DNA of 64,000 nt from Methylococcales bacterium (GCA_028707085.1 JAQTUW010000009.1:20733-84732), one strand, 5' to 3'. Positions 16,416 through 26,290 are shown, counted from the stretch's first letter. The notes: generated from the letters alone by a model not told the origin. Numbers and translations: made by a program.

Positions 16416-19400
16416 TACGAATGCCGTTCGTCTTCAGTTGGATCAAGGGCTTCCGGCGGGTTTAGCCTTAGCCAGCCGCTCAACTGGCGGGCCAGACGAT
16501 CCATCCATAAATAAATAACCGGGGTGGTGTATAGAGTCAGGAGCTGACTGAGCAGCAGGCCGCCGACCATGGCGACGCCCAGCGGCTGTCTCAGTTCCGC
16601 GCCGACGCCGTTGCCCAGCATCAGTGGCAAGGCGCCGAGCAGGGCGGCCAGGGTGGTCATCAGGATGGGTCTGAAGCGTAACAGGCAGGCCTGATAAATG
16701 GCTTCATCCGGCGGCATGTCGTGTTTGCGTTCGGCTTCCAGCGCAAAATCGATCATCATGATGGCGTTTTTCTTGACGATGCCGATCAGCAGAATGATGC
16801 CGATAATGCCGATGATGTCCAGGTCGTCGCCGGCGGCCATCAACGCCAGCAAGGCTCCGACACCGGCGGAAGGCAGGGTGGAGAGAATGGTGATCGGGTG
16901 TATGTAACTTTCGTAAAGTACGCCGAGGACAATGTAGACCGTGACGATGGCCGCCAGAATCAGCCAGGGGGTGTTACCCGCCGAGGCTTTGAACGCCAGG
17001 GCCGCGCCCTGAAAGCTGGTGCGGATGCTAAGGGGCATGCCTATCGCCTGTTTGGCGGCTTCGATGGCGTTTACCGCATCGCCCAATGATTGGCCCTGAG
17101 CCAGATTAAAGGACAGGGTGGCCACCGGAAACTGGCCCAGATGGTTGATGGCCAGCGGCGTGGAGCCTTCCGTCAGTTCGGCGATTGCCGACAGCGGCGC
17201 CAGCGCGCCGCTGCTGCTCGGAATGCGCAAGTCGTTAAGGGCTTTGGGGCTGTTTTGCAAGGCCGGGTCTACTTCCAGCACCACCCGGTACTGGTTGGAC
17301 TGGCTGAAAATGGTCGAAATCAGCCTTTGCCCGTAAGCATTGTACAGGGCGTTGTCGATGGCGGCAGTGGTGACGCCCAGTCGGCTGGCCGTGGATCGGT
17401 CAATGTTGACAAAGATCTGCCGACCCTGATCCTGCACATCGCTGGCGACATCGCTGAATTCGGGCAGGCCGGTGATTCTGTCCTGCAGTTTGCCTGTCCA
17501 TTCGTAGAGCTGGTCTGCATCGGCTGCTTCCAGGGTGAACTGGTACTGGGTGCTGCTGACCCGGTTTTCCATGGTTAGATCCTGCACTGGTTGCAAATAC
17601 AGGCTGACGCCGCTCAATTTCGCCAGTTCCGGTTTCAGGCGCTCTATCACTTCGCCGGCGTCGAGTTTGCGTACGGATTTCGGTTTCAGATTGATCAGAA
17701 ATCTGCCGCTATTGGGAGTGGTGTTGACGCCGTCCACGCCGATAAAGGAAGACAGGCTGTCCACCGCCGGATCGGCCAGGAGCAGGGCGGCCAGCTTTTG
17801 CTGGTATTCCGCCATGGCCGCAAACGACACATCCTGCGACGCTTGGGAAACGCCCTGAATCAGGCCGGTGTCCTGTACCGGAAAAAAGCCTTTGGGTATG
17901 GCTACATACAGATAGACGGTCAACGCCGCAGTGGCGGCAAAAACCAGCATGGTCAGGGTCTGTTTGCGCAAAACCCATTGCAGGGAGCCGGCGTAGACGG
18001 CAATCAGTCTGTCGAACCAGTCGCTTTGTGTTTCCTGTTGGTTGTCGGGGTGGCGCGCGCGCAGGATTCTGGCGCACATCATCGGCGTCAGGGTCAGCGA
18101 GACGAGGGCGGAAATCAGAATGGCCACTGCGAGGGTAATGGCGAATTCGCGGAACAGGCGGCCTATCACATCGCTCATGAACAGTAGCGGAATCAGCACC
18201 GCGACCAGGGAAAAAGTCAGGGAGATAATGGTGAAACCGATTTGCTCCGAGCCTTTCAGCGCCGCTTTAAACGGCGTTTCGCCGCGTTCGATATGGCGGG
18301 AAATGTTTTCGATGACCACAATGGCGTCGTCCACCACAAAACCGGTGGCGATGGTCAGCGCCATCAGGGTCAGATTGTTGATGCTGAAGCCCGCCAGATA
18401 CATCACAGCAAAAGTGCCGACCAGCGACAGCGGCACAGCCACGGCCGGAATCAGGGTGGCCGGCATATTGCGTAAAAACAGGAAAATGACCATTACCACC
18501 AGGGCTATGGCCAGCAGCAACTCCAGCTCCACATCGTCTACGGAGGCGCGAATGGTGACGGTGCGATCCGTCAAAGGCAGCACATCCAGGCTAGACGGTA
18601 GCGCAGCCTCCAATTGCGGCAGCAGGGCCTTGATGCTGTCTACCACTTCGATGACATTGGCTCCGGGCTGACGCTGGATGTTGACCACCACGGCGGGATT
18701 CAGGTTGGCCCAGGCGGACAGGCGGACATTTTCCGCGCTGTCCACCACCTTGGCCACCTCGCGCAATCTGACCGGCGCGCCGTTGCGGTAGGCTACCACC
18801 AGATCCTGGTATTCCGCCGCCGAACGCAATTGATCGTTGCTGTCTATGATAGCCGAGCGCAACGGGCCGTTGAACATGCCCTTGGGCTGGTTGACGTTGG
18901 CGGCGGCAATGGCGGCGCGCACTTCTTCCAGGCCGATGCCGTAAGCGGCAAGGGCTTTGGGATTGGTCTGTATCCTGACCGCCGGACGTTGGCCGCCGCT
19001 GATGCTGACCAGGCCGACGCCGGGCAACTGGGCAATTTTTTGCGCCAGCCGGGTGTCTATCAAATCCTCGACCTTGGATAGGGGCAGGGATTTCGAGCTG
19101 ACCGCCAGCGTCATGATAGGCGTGTCCGCCGGATTCACCTTGCTGTAAATCGGGGGTTGCGGCAAGTCGGTGGGCAGAAAGCCGGCGGCGGCGTTAATCG
19201 CCGCCTGCACGCTTTGTTCGGCAATATCCAGCGCCAGATCGAGATTGAATTGCAGCGTAATCACCGACGCGCCGCCGGAACTGGTGGACGACATCTGGGT
19301 TAGCCCCGGCATTTGTCCGAACTGGCGCTCCAGCGGCGCGGTGACCACCGAAGTCATCACTTCCGGGCTGGCGCCGGGATACAGGGTGACCACCTGTAGG

Positions 19401-19561
19401 GTGGGATAATCGACCTGCGGCAGGGCGGAGACCGGCAATAGCCGAAAGGCCAGCACCCCGACCAGCAGCAGGGCCACCATCAGCAACGAAGTCGCCACCG
19501 GCCGCAGAATGAATAGCCGGGATGGATTGAAACCCGAGTCTGCGCGATTGCTGGTATTCAT
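16415..19561 (-). CDS. mdtB: RND multidrug efflux permease, MdtB type
   Basis: 1048 residues, the usual size. It begins after a short polar leader with [20 protein letters not shown], and carries the helix-4 motif [21 protein letters not shown] with both Asp residues. Segments such as [17 protein letters not shown] and [21 protein letters not shown] are diagnostic of MdtB/MdtC. It pairs with mdtC downstream and with the adaptor gene upstream, no spacer between stop and start. Function in drug or metabolite export is from family knowledge. Confidence 0.92.
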   Translation of the reverse strand: MNTSNRADSGFNPSRLFILRPVATSLLMVALLLVGVLAFRLLPVSALPQVDYPTLQVVTLYPGASPEVMTSVVTAPLERQFGQMPGLTQMSSTSSGGASVITLQFNLDLALDIAEQSVQAAINAAAGFLPTDLPQPPIYSKVNPADTPIMTLAVSSKSLPLSKVEDLIDTRLAQKIAQLPGVGLVSISGGQRPAVRIQTNPKALAAYGIGLEEVRAAIAAANVNQPKGMFNGPLRSAIIDSNDQLRSAAEYQDLVVAYRNGAPVRLREVAKVVDSAENVRLSAWANLNPAVVVNIQRQPGANVIEVVDSIKALLPQLEAALPSSLDVLPLTDRTVTIRASVDDVELELLLAIALVVMVIFLFLRNMPATLIPAVAVPLSLVGTFAVMYLAGFSINNLTLMALTIATGFVVDDAIVVIENISRHIERGETPFKAALKGSEQIGFTIISLTFSLVAVLIPLLFMSDVIGRLFREFAITLAVAILISALVSLTLTPMMCARILRARHPDNQQETQSDWFDRLIAVYAGSLQWVLRKQTLTMLVFAATAALTVYLYVAIPKGFFPVQDTGLIQGVSQASQDVSFAAMAEYQQKLAALLLADPAVDSLSSFIGVDGVNTTPNSGRFLINLKPKSVRKLDAGEVIERLKPELAKLSGVSLYLQPVQDLTMENRVSSTQYQFTLEAADADQLYEWTGKLQDRITGLPEFSDVASDVQDQGRQIFVNIDRSTASRLGVTTAAIDNALYNAYGQRLISTIFSQSNQYRVVLEVDPALQNSPKALNDLRIPSSSGALAPLSAIAELTEGSTPLAINHLGQFPVATLSFNLAQGQSLGDAVNAIEAAKQAIGMPLSIRTSFQGAALAFKASAGNTPWLILAAIVTVYIVLGVLYESYIHPITILSTLPSAGVGALLALMAAGDDLDIIGIIGIILLIGIVKKNAIMMIDFALEAERKHDMPPDEAIYQACLLRFRPILMTTLAALLGALPLMLGNGVGAELRQPLGVAMVGGLLLSQLLTLYTTPVIYLWMDRLARQLSGWLRLNPPEALDPTEDERHS

Positions 19562-20839
19562 TTATTCAGAATGTTCGCCCGTCTTGCGGGATTTGTGGTC
19601 ACGCCGGGGAACGGCGGCTACCGGCTGATCGTCTTTTTGGGCAATATCGACCCGGCTGCCGTCCCGCAGTTTGTCGATGCCGTCCACCACCACGGTTTCA
19701 TTAGCCTGTAGACCGCTCAGCACGGCGACCCGGCCATCGCCGGTTTCACCGGGGCCGAGCGTGACGCGGCGCATCGCCACGGTACGTTCCTGATCAACCA
19801 CAAACACGAAAGCGCCTTCGGCATCGTGCTGGATAGCAGCGCTGGAAACCAGGGTCACAGCCGGCAGAGTGTTCAGATGCATTCTGATGTTGACGAACTG
19901 ATTGGGAAACAACTCGCCGTCTGCATTATCGAATTGGGCTTTGAGTTTCAGGGTGCCGGTGGCGGGGTCGATCTGGTTGTCCAGCGCAGTCAGCCCGCCT
20001 TCGGCCAGCGGGATTTTCCCGCTTCGGTCAAAGGCCGTCACCGCGATCGGGCTGTCGCCGCGCCTGCGCCGGATCAGCGGTTGAACCTTGTCTTCGGGCA
20101 GCGCGAAAATCACATTGATAGGCTGCAACTGGGTAATCACCACCAGGCCGTTGGCGTCGCCGGCATGGATGATGTTGCCCTGGTCGATCCGCCGCAAGCC
20201 CGCCTGCCCGGAAATGGGTGCGGTCAGCCGCGTGTATTCCAGTTGCAGCCGGGCGTTGTTCACCTGGGCTCGATCCATTTCCACCGTGCCTTCATACTGT
20301 TTGACCAGCGCCCGCTGGGTTGCGCATTGCTGGGCGGGGATGGACTCCTGGGCCAGCAGGGTGTCGTAGCGGGTCTGATCCAGCCTGGCGTTTTTCAGCA
20401 GGGCTTCATCGCGCATTAACTGGCCCTGAGCCTGTTCCAGCAGAATCTGAAACGGCCTGGGGTCTATTTCCGCCAGTAACTCGCCCTGTCTGACAGATTG
20501 ACCTTCGGTAAATGTCACTCGGATCAGTTCGCCGTCCAGTCGGGAATGGACGGTCACGGTTTTTATCGGCGTCACCGTACCCAGGCCGGTCAGATAGATC
20601 GGGTAATCGCCCTGGGTGGCGGTTTCTATCGCCACCACCACGGGCTTGCCGGCGTCATCGCGGTCATGTCCCCGCCTGCCGTGTTTCATGCGCGTCTGCG
20701 CTTGCGGGGCGGATTTGTCGGTCTGTGTGTAATAAACGCCGGCGACAAGCAGGATCACCGTCAGCAAGAAAACCGTCAGGATAAACTTGTGGTTTTTAAG
20801 CGCGGCGCCGGCTTTAGTCACGCACCCGAATTTGGTCAT
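19562..20839 (-). CDS. mdtA: RND efflux periplasmic adaptor, MdtA type
   Basis: The ATG at 20839 gives 425 residues; the frame is open to 20893 but that would overlap the cytochrome gene by 80 nt, against 26 nt from 20839. A membrane anchor near residues 16-35 (FILTVFLLTVILLVAGVYY) is followed by the HlyD-type lipoyl and hairpin domains, with YPIYLTGLGTVTPIKTVTV and LLAEIDPRPF as MdtA signatures. It connects the inner-membrane MdtBC pump to an outer-membrane channel. The overlap with the upstream cytochrome gene suggests one transcript. Confidence 0.9.
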   Translation of the reverse strand: MTKFGCVTKAGAALKNHKFILTVFLLTVILLVAGVYYTQTDKSAPQAQTRMKHGRRGHDRDDAGKPVVVAIETATQGDYPIYLTGLGTVTPIKTVTVHSRLDGELIRVTFTEGQSVRQGELLAEIDPRPFQILLEQAQGQLMRDEALLKNARLDQTRYDTLLAQESIPAQQCATQRALVKQYEGTVEMDRAQVNNARLQLEYTRLTAPISGQAGLRRIDQGNIIHAGDANGLVVITQLQPINVIFALPEDKVQPLIRRRRGDSPIAVTAFDRSGKIPLAEGGLTALDNQIDPATGTLKLKAQFDNADGELFPNQFVNIRMHLNTLPAVTLVSSAAIQHDAEGAFVFVVDQERTVAMRRVTLGPGETGDGRVAVLSGLQANETVVVDGIDKLRDGSRVDIAQKDDQPVAAVPRRDHKSRKTGEHSE

Positions 20840-21275
20840 GACAGCTTTTGCATGCGGCGCCGACTTTGCCGAACTGGGTCTTGATGTCGGCAATTTCGCC
20901 TTGCGTCGCCACCGCTTGCAGTGCGGCGGCTTCCTGGGCGAAGGTGTCGTTTATTTGCCGGATTTCATCCTGTTTCTGAAAATAATCGGCTTTAAGATGG
21001 CTGGGTTTCCAGCCCGTACCCTGATCGGTGCCCGGGCCATACAAATCCAGCAGCGGCGCTTTGGCGATGGCGGCCATCACAGTGGCGGCGGCGATGACCT
21101 TTTCCTTGTTATAGGTTTCGGGATGATCCGACACCTGGCTCTTGATGAGATGGGTATTCCAGCCCAGAAAGGCGTAAGCCGACTGCCGGGCTTTAATCTG
21201 CTCTTCGACCGGCCCGGCGAACGCCGCAAGCGTTGCTGCCGACAGCATCAGGCCAAGCGCAACTTTTATTTTCAT
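20814..21275 (-). CDS. Cytochrome c-prime/c556-type monohaem protein
   Basis: 153 residues with a signal peptide (KVALGLMLSAATLAAFA). The single haem motif CKSCH is at 142-146, close to the C-terminus, which is the class II (c-prime/c556) layout of a four-helix bundle. A conserved N-terminal methionine ligand is not obvious (RQSAYAFLGWNTH), so c-prime-like five-coordinate haem is possible. It would be periplasmic and could bind NO or transfer electrons. A good AGGAG lies upstream. Placed between cytochrome b561 (29 nt) and mdtA (26-nt overlap). Confidence 0.85.
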   Translation of the reverse strand: MKIKVALGLMLSAATLAAFAGPVEEQIKARQSAYAFLGWNTHLIKSQVSDHPETYNKEKVIAAATVMAAIAKAPLLDLYGPGTDQGTGWKPSHLKADYFQKQDEIRQINDTFAQEAAALQAVATQGEIADIKTQFGKVGAACKSCHDQIRVRD

Positions 21276-21304
21276 GGGTCAACTCCTGGTTGTGTTGTAA
21301 AAAA

Positions 21305-21949
21305 CTAGATTTGGATGGCCCAGACCGCCAGAACGGCGATCAGCAAGCTGAACAGGAAGCGCGGCGGACTGACGCCGCGCATGGGGCGGGGGGCTTGCGC
21401 TTTGATAAATTGCTTTTCGCCGGTCAACATGGGCCGGAGCAGATCGACCTTTTTTACCAGCCGGTAATAGCCGATGGCGCCGACATGCAGGCCGACCAGA
21501 AGCAGTAGCGGCAATTCCGCCCGCTTGTGCCAGCCGCTCAGTTTGTCGCTGAGATCCTTATCCACCAGATGGAACAATGGGCCTTCGAAGGCAATATCGT
21601 CATTGGCGAACAGGCCGGTGACGACCAGCCAGCCTAAAACCGTCAACAGCGCCAGTACCGCCAGCGCACCGGCCGGATTATGGCCTGCGCCCCGCCAGTC
21701 GCCTTTAATATAACTTTTCAGGCCGGACAGGGTTGGGAAAAAATTTGCAAACCGGGCATACTTGGGGCCGATAAATCCCCACACCAGCCTGAATACCAGC
21801 AGCCCTAGGGTCAGGCTGCCCAACCGGCCGTGCCAGTCTGTGAGCGAGCCGCCGAGTTCGCCGCTGACATAAGCGCCGGTCACGGCAAGCACCAGCAGCC
21901 AGTGAAACAGGCGTAGCGGCCAGTCCCAGATTTGTACTTTAACGTTCAT
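21305..21949 (-). CDS. Cytochrome b561 family membrane protein
   Basis: 214 residues with four to five membrane helices. Haem-ligand candidates are His in LRLFHWLLVL near residue 16, His in LTDWHGRLG near 39, and His in LLLVGLHVGAIGYY near 155. Start VQIWDWPLRLFHW is typical of bacterial b561/Ni-Fe hydrogenase b-subunit-like proteins. It should pass electrons across the inner membrane, likely to the adjacent periplasmic c-type cytochrome. Its ATG overlaps the stop of a small upstream frame (ATGA). Confidence 0.9.
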   Translation of the reverse strand: MNVKVQIWDWPLRLFHWLLVLAVTGAYVSGELGGSLTDWHGRLGSLTLGLLVFRLVWGFIGPKYARFANFFPTLSGLKSYIKGDWRGAGHNPAGALAVLALLTVLGWLVVTGLFANDDIAFEGPLFHLVDKDLSDKLSGWHKRAELPLLLLVGLHVGAIGYYRLVKKVDLLRPMLTGEKQFIKAQAPRPMRGVSPPRFLFSLLIAVLAVWAIQI

Positions 21950-22080
21950 GGCTGGCCGCGCAAAAGCGCATGCCTGGGCGCGGCGGTCAAAAATTCCCGC
22001 CGGGAAATTTCGCCGTGTACAGAGCGAGAGAAAATTTTCAGGGATTCAGGGTGAAAATCCTGTGCAGTTTTGCGCGTCAT
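21946..22080 (-). CDS. Short Tat-motif peptide, probable remnant of a dienelactone-hydrolase N-terminus
   Basis: 44 codons from ATG at 22080 with a strong AAGGAG seven to eight bases upstream. The peptide contains FHPESLKIFSRSVHGEISRR followed by EFLTAA; the SRREFL part is a twin-arginine-like motif. The same arrangement begins Tat-exported dienelactone-hydrolase-family proteins in related bacteria, from memory of that family. Here it ends after a few more residues. The stop overlaps the cytochrome b561 ATG (ATGA). It is either a truncated gene kept as a translational leader or a true small peptide. Confidence 0.5.
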   Translation of the reverse strand: MTRKTAQDFHPESLKIFSRSVHGEISRREFLTAAPRHALLRGQP

Positions 22081-22598
22081 CAAAAAAACTCCTTGGAGAT
22101 GAGGAATCGGAAGTTGCCCATGCGCCGCAGTAATCAGTGTGAAGAACGTCATTCAGTCTGGTTCGCATAAACTTCGGCCTTAAGCGGATGGCAAGCCGTC
22201 TCCTGTCATCCGGATCGGAGCTTATCTTATCCTATTCTTCGGTTAAGTTCGGTTAATCGGGCGGTTTTTTACCCTAGGGGGCTTTAAGCTTTGAGTAGAT
22301 GTCGCGTCTCAGAGTTTTGTCAATCAAGGTGACGCCGGCAGCTTCAACGGCAGGCTATTGATTTGCCGGTGGGTACGTTCGGTTTGTCCGAGTGTGTCCG
22401 GGTAATAATTCGGAAAGGCCTGGAATTTGAACGTTTGCCGGCTTCGATTCCCGGATTTCAGTGCATTACATCCGGGCTACGGCAAGCGCAAAAATTCTGC
22501 CGACGGCGTGAAGCTTTTCCTTAAGCAAATGTTAAGCATGGCGAGGTACATTTTTGGTATTATTTCGTATGTTATTCATCTTAATGAAGGGGAAGTCC
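22081..22598. other. Intergenic region between divergent gene groups
   Basis: About 520 bases. It should hold the promoters of the minus-strand cytochrome-mdt string and of the plus-strand lipoprotein genes, but I could not fix hexamers with confidence. A segment near 22455-22485 (ATTACATCCGGGCTACGGC) looks like an intergenic REP-type remnant. No credible gene. Confidence 0.3.
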
Positions 22599-23177
22599 AT
22601 GCCACGAACTCACATTGCCCTGACTGCCGCCATATCGCTGCTGGCGGCGGGTTGCGCCAGCGTGCCGAGCGGGCCGGGGGTCATGGTGCTGCCGGGCGCT
22701 GGCAAGTCTTTCGATCAGTTCCGTTACGACGACGCCAATTGCCGGCAGTTTGCCTCTTTCCAGATCGGCGGCGCTTCTCCGGCCGAAGCTTCCGCGGGAA
22801 GCGGCGTAGCCAGCGCTGCGGTCGGCACCGTGCTGGGCGCGGCGGCGGGGGCGGCGATTGGCGGCGGCGCCGGCGGCGCGGCGATTGGCGCCGGCTCCGG
22901 ACTGGTCGCCGGCAGCATGATGGGTGTTCCGGCGGCGGCTTCGTCCGGCATGGCCGCCCAGCAGCGTTACGATGCCGCCTACATGCAGTGCATGTACGCC
23001 AAAGGCCATCAGATACCGGTGCCCGGACAGTATTCGGGGTCGGTGCAGCAGGAGACCGGCGGTTCGGCGGCCGCCAATATACCGCCGCCGCCGCCCGGCT
23101 CGCCGCCTCCACCGCCATCCGGCGCGCCAGTGACGCAGCCTCCGCCTGCGTCGGGAACTGCTGCGCCGAGCCAATAG
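22599..23177 (+). CDS. Glycine-zipper lipoprotein
   Basis: 192 residues from ATG 22599, chosen because GAAGGGGAAG lies just upstream and because the signal peptide then starts at once (MPRTHIALTAAISLLAAGC), ending in a lipobox Cys at 19. The middle has an Ala/Gly zipper (GTVLGAAAGAAIGGGAGGAA) able to insert in membranes. The tail is a Pro-rich run (IPPPPPGSPPPPPSG). Related YMGG-type lipoproteins are outer-membrane or stress proteins of unclear role. Two Cys residues outside the lipobox (NCRQF, QCMYA) could form a disulphide. 17 nt before the next lipoprotein gene. Confidence 0.8.
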   Translation: MPRTHIALTAAISLLAAGCASVPSGPGVMVLPGAGKSFDQFRYDDANCRQFASFQIGGASPAEASAGSGVASAAVGTVLGAAAGAAIGGGAGGAAIGAGSGLVAGSMMGVPAAASSGMAAQQRYDAAYMQCMYAKGHQIPVPGQYSGSVQQETGGSAAANIPPPPPGSPPPPPSGAPVTQPPPASGTAAPSQ

Positions 23178-23194
23178 CCGGCGATTTATAGATC

Positions 23195-24649
23195 ATGAGT
23201 CTGATTTTAAAACCTTACGGCGCGGCTTTTCCCGGCCTGTGCCTGCTGGCGGCAATGCTGACCGCCTGTTCTTCCCATCCAAAAGCGCCGCCTGCGGAAG
23301 AACAGGCGCAGAAATTACAGGCGGTGATGGATAACGGCGGCTATACGCCAGCCCGTACCCTGGATTTTACCAGCGTCAGCGAAGTCTGGAATCATGACGG
23401 CGCCGAGCTGGATGTGGCGCTGATCGCGCCGAAACAGCCCGGCAAGTATCCTCTTATCATTTATCTTCCCAGTCTGGGCGAGGACGCCACAGCAGGCCGG
23501 TTGTGGCGCGAGACCTGGGCCAGGGCCGGTTATGCCGTGTTTAGCATGCAGCCCAGAGCCATCGGCCTGGCGCTGAAAGAAATCCAGCCGGACAGGCATG
23601 GCGGCGCGGACGATCAGCCGGACGATGCGGATGAAGAGGAGACCAGTGCAAAGGATAAGTCCGGCGGTGCGGGCGGCAAACCTTCGCGTTCGGCCCGCAA
23701 CAGCGAGTTGCGCTTTCTTGGACACGAGTATTTTTCCATAGACGCCCTGAAAAACCGGATGGAACAGTTGTACTGGGCTTACCGGCAGCTAAAAGCCCGG
23801 GTGGATATGGGCTTGCCGCTGTTTGCCGAGGCCGACCTGAGCCACACCGTGCTGGCGGGTTACGATCTGGGCGCCCAGACCGTCACGGCGGTGCTGGGCG
23901 AGGATTTTATGACCAGTCTGCCTGAAAACAAGGATATCAAGCCGGTTGCCGCCATTGTTTTGAGTCCGTCCATCGACCTGGCGGAAGGCAATGTCCGTAG
24001 CCGGTTTCAAAAACTGAATCTGCCCATGCTGGTGATTACCGGTAGTGAAGATAACGATCCTTATGCGATCAGTTCGGCGTCGGTCAGGGCGGCGGTATGG
24101 GAGTTTTCGCCGCCGGGCGGGAAGTATCTTTTGCAATTAAGCGGCGATGTCCATGGTCTGCTGGCGGGCGAGGACATGGGCGGCCGCCTGAACGCCAGGC
24201 AGCAAAAGCAGGGAGAGGATGCGGGCGGCGGCTGGTTTGGCGGCGGCGGTTCCGGCGGCGGCAGGTTTTCCGGCTTTGGTCAGCAATACGCCGGCAACGG
24301 CGGTGGCGGACAGGGTAACGGTATTAGCGGTTTTGGCTCGCAATATGCTGGCAATGCTGGCAACGGTAACAGCAATGGCAATGGCGGTTTCGGCGGTGGA
24401 GATTCCGGCATGAGTCAGCAATACGGCGGAAACGGCGGTGGGCATGGAGGCGGGCACGGGGGTGGCAAGGGGAAAGGCGACGGTGGGCAAATGCACCAGG
24501 AATTGGGCTACAAGCAGGTGGCGGCCGTTTATAGCGCCAGCACCGCATTTCTGGATAAAGTGACCAAAAGCGACGAGTTTGGGCAATTCTGGATAGATGA
24601 CAAGGCCAGTATCTGGCTGGATCGCGCCGGCGTGATGAAAATCAGATGA
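23195..24649 (+). CDS. Lipoprotein with alpha/beta-hydrolase fold and Gly/Asn-rich insert
   Basis: 484 residues. Signal peptide with lipobox LTAC (Cys25). A hydrolase-type core runs from about 73 to 325: strand KYPLIIYLPSLGEDA, elbow LAGYDLGAQT (222-226 GYDLG, so Asp224 where Ser is usual), acid candidates in TGSEDNDPY and a His at 320 (GDVHGLL). An acidic loop at 133-152 is an extra. Residues 344-431 are Gly/Asn/Gln-rich with three imperfect copies of FGQQYAGN. A folded tail (ELGYKQVAAVYSASTAFLDK) follows. Likely anchored to the membrane; substrate unknown. Confidence 0.72.
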   Translation: MSLILKPYGAAFPGLCLLAAMLTACSSHPKAPPAEEQAQKLQAVMDNGGYTPARTLDFTSVSEVWNHDGAELDVALIAPKQPGKYPLIIYLPSLGEDATAGRLWRETWARAGYAVFSMQPRAIGLALKEIQPDRHGGADDQPDDADEEETSAKDKSGGAGGKPSRSARNSELRFLGHEYFSIDALKNRMEQLYWAYRQLKARVDMGLPLFAEADLSHTVLAGYDLGAQTVTAVLGEDFMTSLPENKDIKPVAAIVLSPSIDLAEGNVRSRFQKLNLPMLVITGSEDNDPYAISSASVRAAVWEFSPPGGKYLLQLSGDVHGLLAGEDMGGRLNARQQKQGEDAGGGWFGGGGSGGGRFSGFGQQYAGNGGGGQGNGISGFGSQYAGNAGNGNSNGNGGFGGGDSGMSQQYGGNGGGHGGGHGGGKGKGDGGQMHQELGYKQVAAVYSASTAFLDKVTKSDEFGQFWIDDKASIWLDRAGVMKIR

Positions 24650-24775
24650 ACCTGAAGCGGATTTGCATGCCGGCGGCATGAGCTATAATCTGTGCAATCA
24701 ACCCGGGTTGTTGACCCGTTCATGCCTCTGCCGCGCGCGGCGACAGGTGCGACAGGTGCGCCCGGTTCAAACAGC

Positions 24776-26290
24776 ATGAGCCGTATCGTGATCACCACGC
24801 TCAACGCCCGGTATATTCATACCGCTTTCGGGCTGCGCTATCTGTACGCCAATCTGGGCGATTTGCAGGGCGGCGCTACCTTGCTGGAATTCAGCATCCG
24901 TCAAAAGGCCGCCGAGATTGTCGAACAACTGTTGCGACTACAGCCTGAAATTATCGGTTTTGGCGTGTACATCTGGAATGTCGCCGAGATCGGCCAGGTG
25001 GTGGGCATGTTGAAACAGGTGGCGCCGCAGGTGGTTGTGGTGCTGGGCGGGCCGGAAGTCAGTTATCCGCCGGATTTGCCGGATATGGTTGGTTTGTGCG
25101 ATTACATCATTACCGGCCAGGGCGAAATCAGTTTCCCTTTGTTGTGCCGGCAGATACAGGCCGGATCAAGGCCGGTGGAGAAGGTCATCGCCGGCGAAAC
25201 AGCGCAATTGACGGCGCTGGCGTCGCCTTATCCTTATTATGACGAAACGGATATTCGGCAGCGCATCGTTTATGTCGAAGCCTCCAGGGGCTGTCCGTTC
25301 AAATGCGAATTCTGCCTGTCCGCGCTTGATTTGACGGCCCGGCCTTTTGAATTACAGGCGTTTCTCCGGCAGATGGCGGATTTATACCGCAGGGGGGCCA
25401 GAAATTTTAAATTTATCGATCGCACCTTCAATCTTAAGGTTGACGCCAGCGTGGCCATTCTGGAGTTTTTTCTGGACAGGCTGGGCGACGGCCTGTATCT
25501 GCATTTTGAAGTGATTCCGGATAATCTGCCGGATCGTCTCAAGCAGATCATCATGCAATTTCCGCCCGGGGTGCTGCAATTTGAAATCGGCGTGCAAAGT
25601 TTCGATCCGGTCGTGCAGCAGCGTATCAACCGCCGGCAGGACAATGACAAAACCGTGGCCAATCTCGACTGGCTGCGGACTTATACCCATACCCATATCC
25701 ATGCCGATCTGATCGTGGGTTTGCCGGGCGATACCCTGGAGGGTTTCGGTGACAGCTTTGATAAGCTGATTGTCCTTAAACCCCAGGAAATTCAGGTGGG
25801 CATTTTGAAGCGTCTGCGCGGCGCGCCCATCAATCAGCATACCGATGCTTACCGGATGCGCTACGATCCCAATCCGCCGTATGCGATATTGTGCAATCGC
25901 GATATCGACTTCAATCAAATGCAGCGCCTGAACCGGTTTGCCAGATTCTGGGATTTGATCGGTAATTCCGGACGGTTTACCGCCACCTTGCCCTTGATAC
26001 TGGCCGGCAAGCCTTTCCAGCGTTTTATGCAGTTAAGCGATGCGCTGTATGAGCGGGCGGGCAGTACCTGGCAAATTGGTTTAAAACGCCTGTTCGAGCT
26101 GGTTTATCTGGCGCTGACTGAAGCTTTGGGCGAGTCGGAAACGGCAAGCCGAGCAGCGCTATTCCTGGATTATCAGCGTTGCGGCGAAAAAGGCAGTCTG
26201 ATTCTGGGGAATGCCGGCGGTGCAAGCGTGAAACGCGGCATTGCCAACCGCAGACAGCTACAGGGCCTGTCCGGTTATGATTTGACCTGA
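24776..26290 (+). CDS. B12-binding domain radical SAM protein (DUF4080 type)
   Basis: 504 residues from the ATG at 24776; the frame opens at 24692 but the first 28 codons are low-complexity. A cobalamin-binding Rossmann domain covers about 1-130 (IVITTLNARYIHTAFGLRYL, VVVVLGGPEVSYPP). The radical SAM site is CPFKCEFC (CxxxCxxC), preceded by VYVEASRG. The C-terminal part fits DUF4080. Such enzymes do methylations or rearrangements with SAM; the substrate here is unknown. Convergent with the deacetylase gene, overlapping by 16 nt. Confidence 0.9.
   Translation: MSRIVITTLNARYIHTAFGLRYLYANLGDLQGGATLLEFSIRQKAAEIVEQLLRLQPEIIGFGVYIWNVAEIGQVVGMLKQVAPQVVVVLGGPEVSYPPDLPDMVGLCDYIITGQGEISFPLLCRQIQAGSRPVEKVIAGETAQLTALASPYPYYDETDIRQRIVYVEASRGCPFKCEFCLSALDLTARPFELQAFLRQMADLYRRGARNFKFIDRTFNLKVDASVAILEFFLDRLGDGLYLHFEVIPDNLPDRLKQIIMQFPPGVLQFEIGVQSFDPVVQQRINRRQDNDKTVANLDWLRTYTHTHIHADLIVGLPGDTLEGFGDSFDKLIVLKPQEIQVGILKRLRGAPINQHTDAYRMRYDPNPPYAILCNRDIDFNQMQRLNRFARFWDLIGNSGRFTATLPLILAGKPFQRFMQLSDALYERAGSTWQIGLKRLFELVYLALTEALGESETASRAALFLDYQRCGEKGSLILGNAGGASVKRGIANRRQLQGLSGYDLT

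Noticed and set aside
22581..23174. Arg-rich frame antisense to the lipoprotein gene
   Set aside because: Shadow of the Ala/Gly/Pro-rich coding sequence with no start signal or homology pattern.
22427..23191. Frame of 254 codons overlapping the glycine-zipper lipoprotein
   Set aside because: It is Arg/Gly-rich in the way of a shifted frame of GC-rich repeats; the lipoprotein frame has signal peptide, lipobox and ribosome-binding site.
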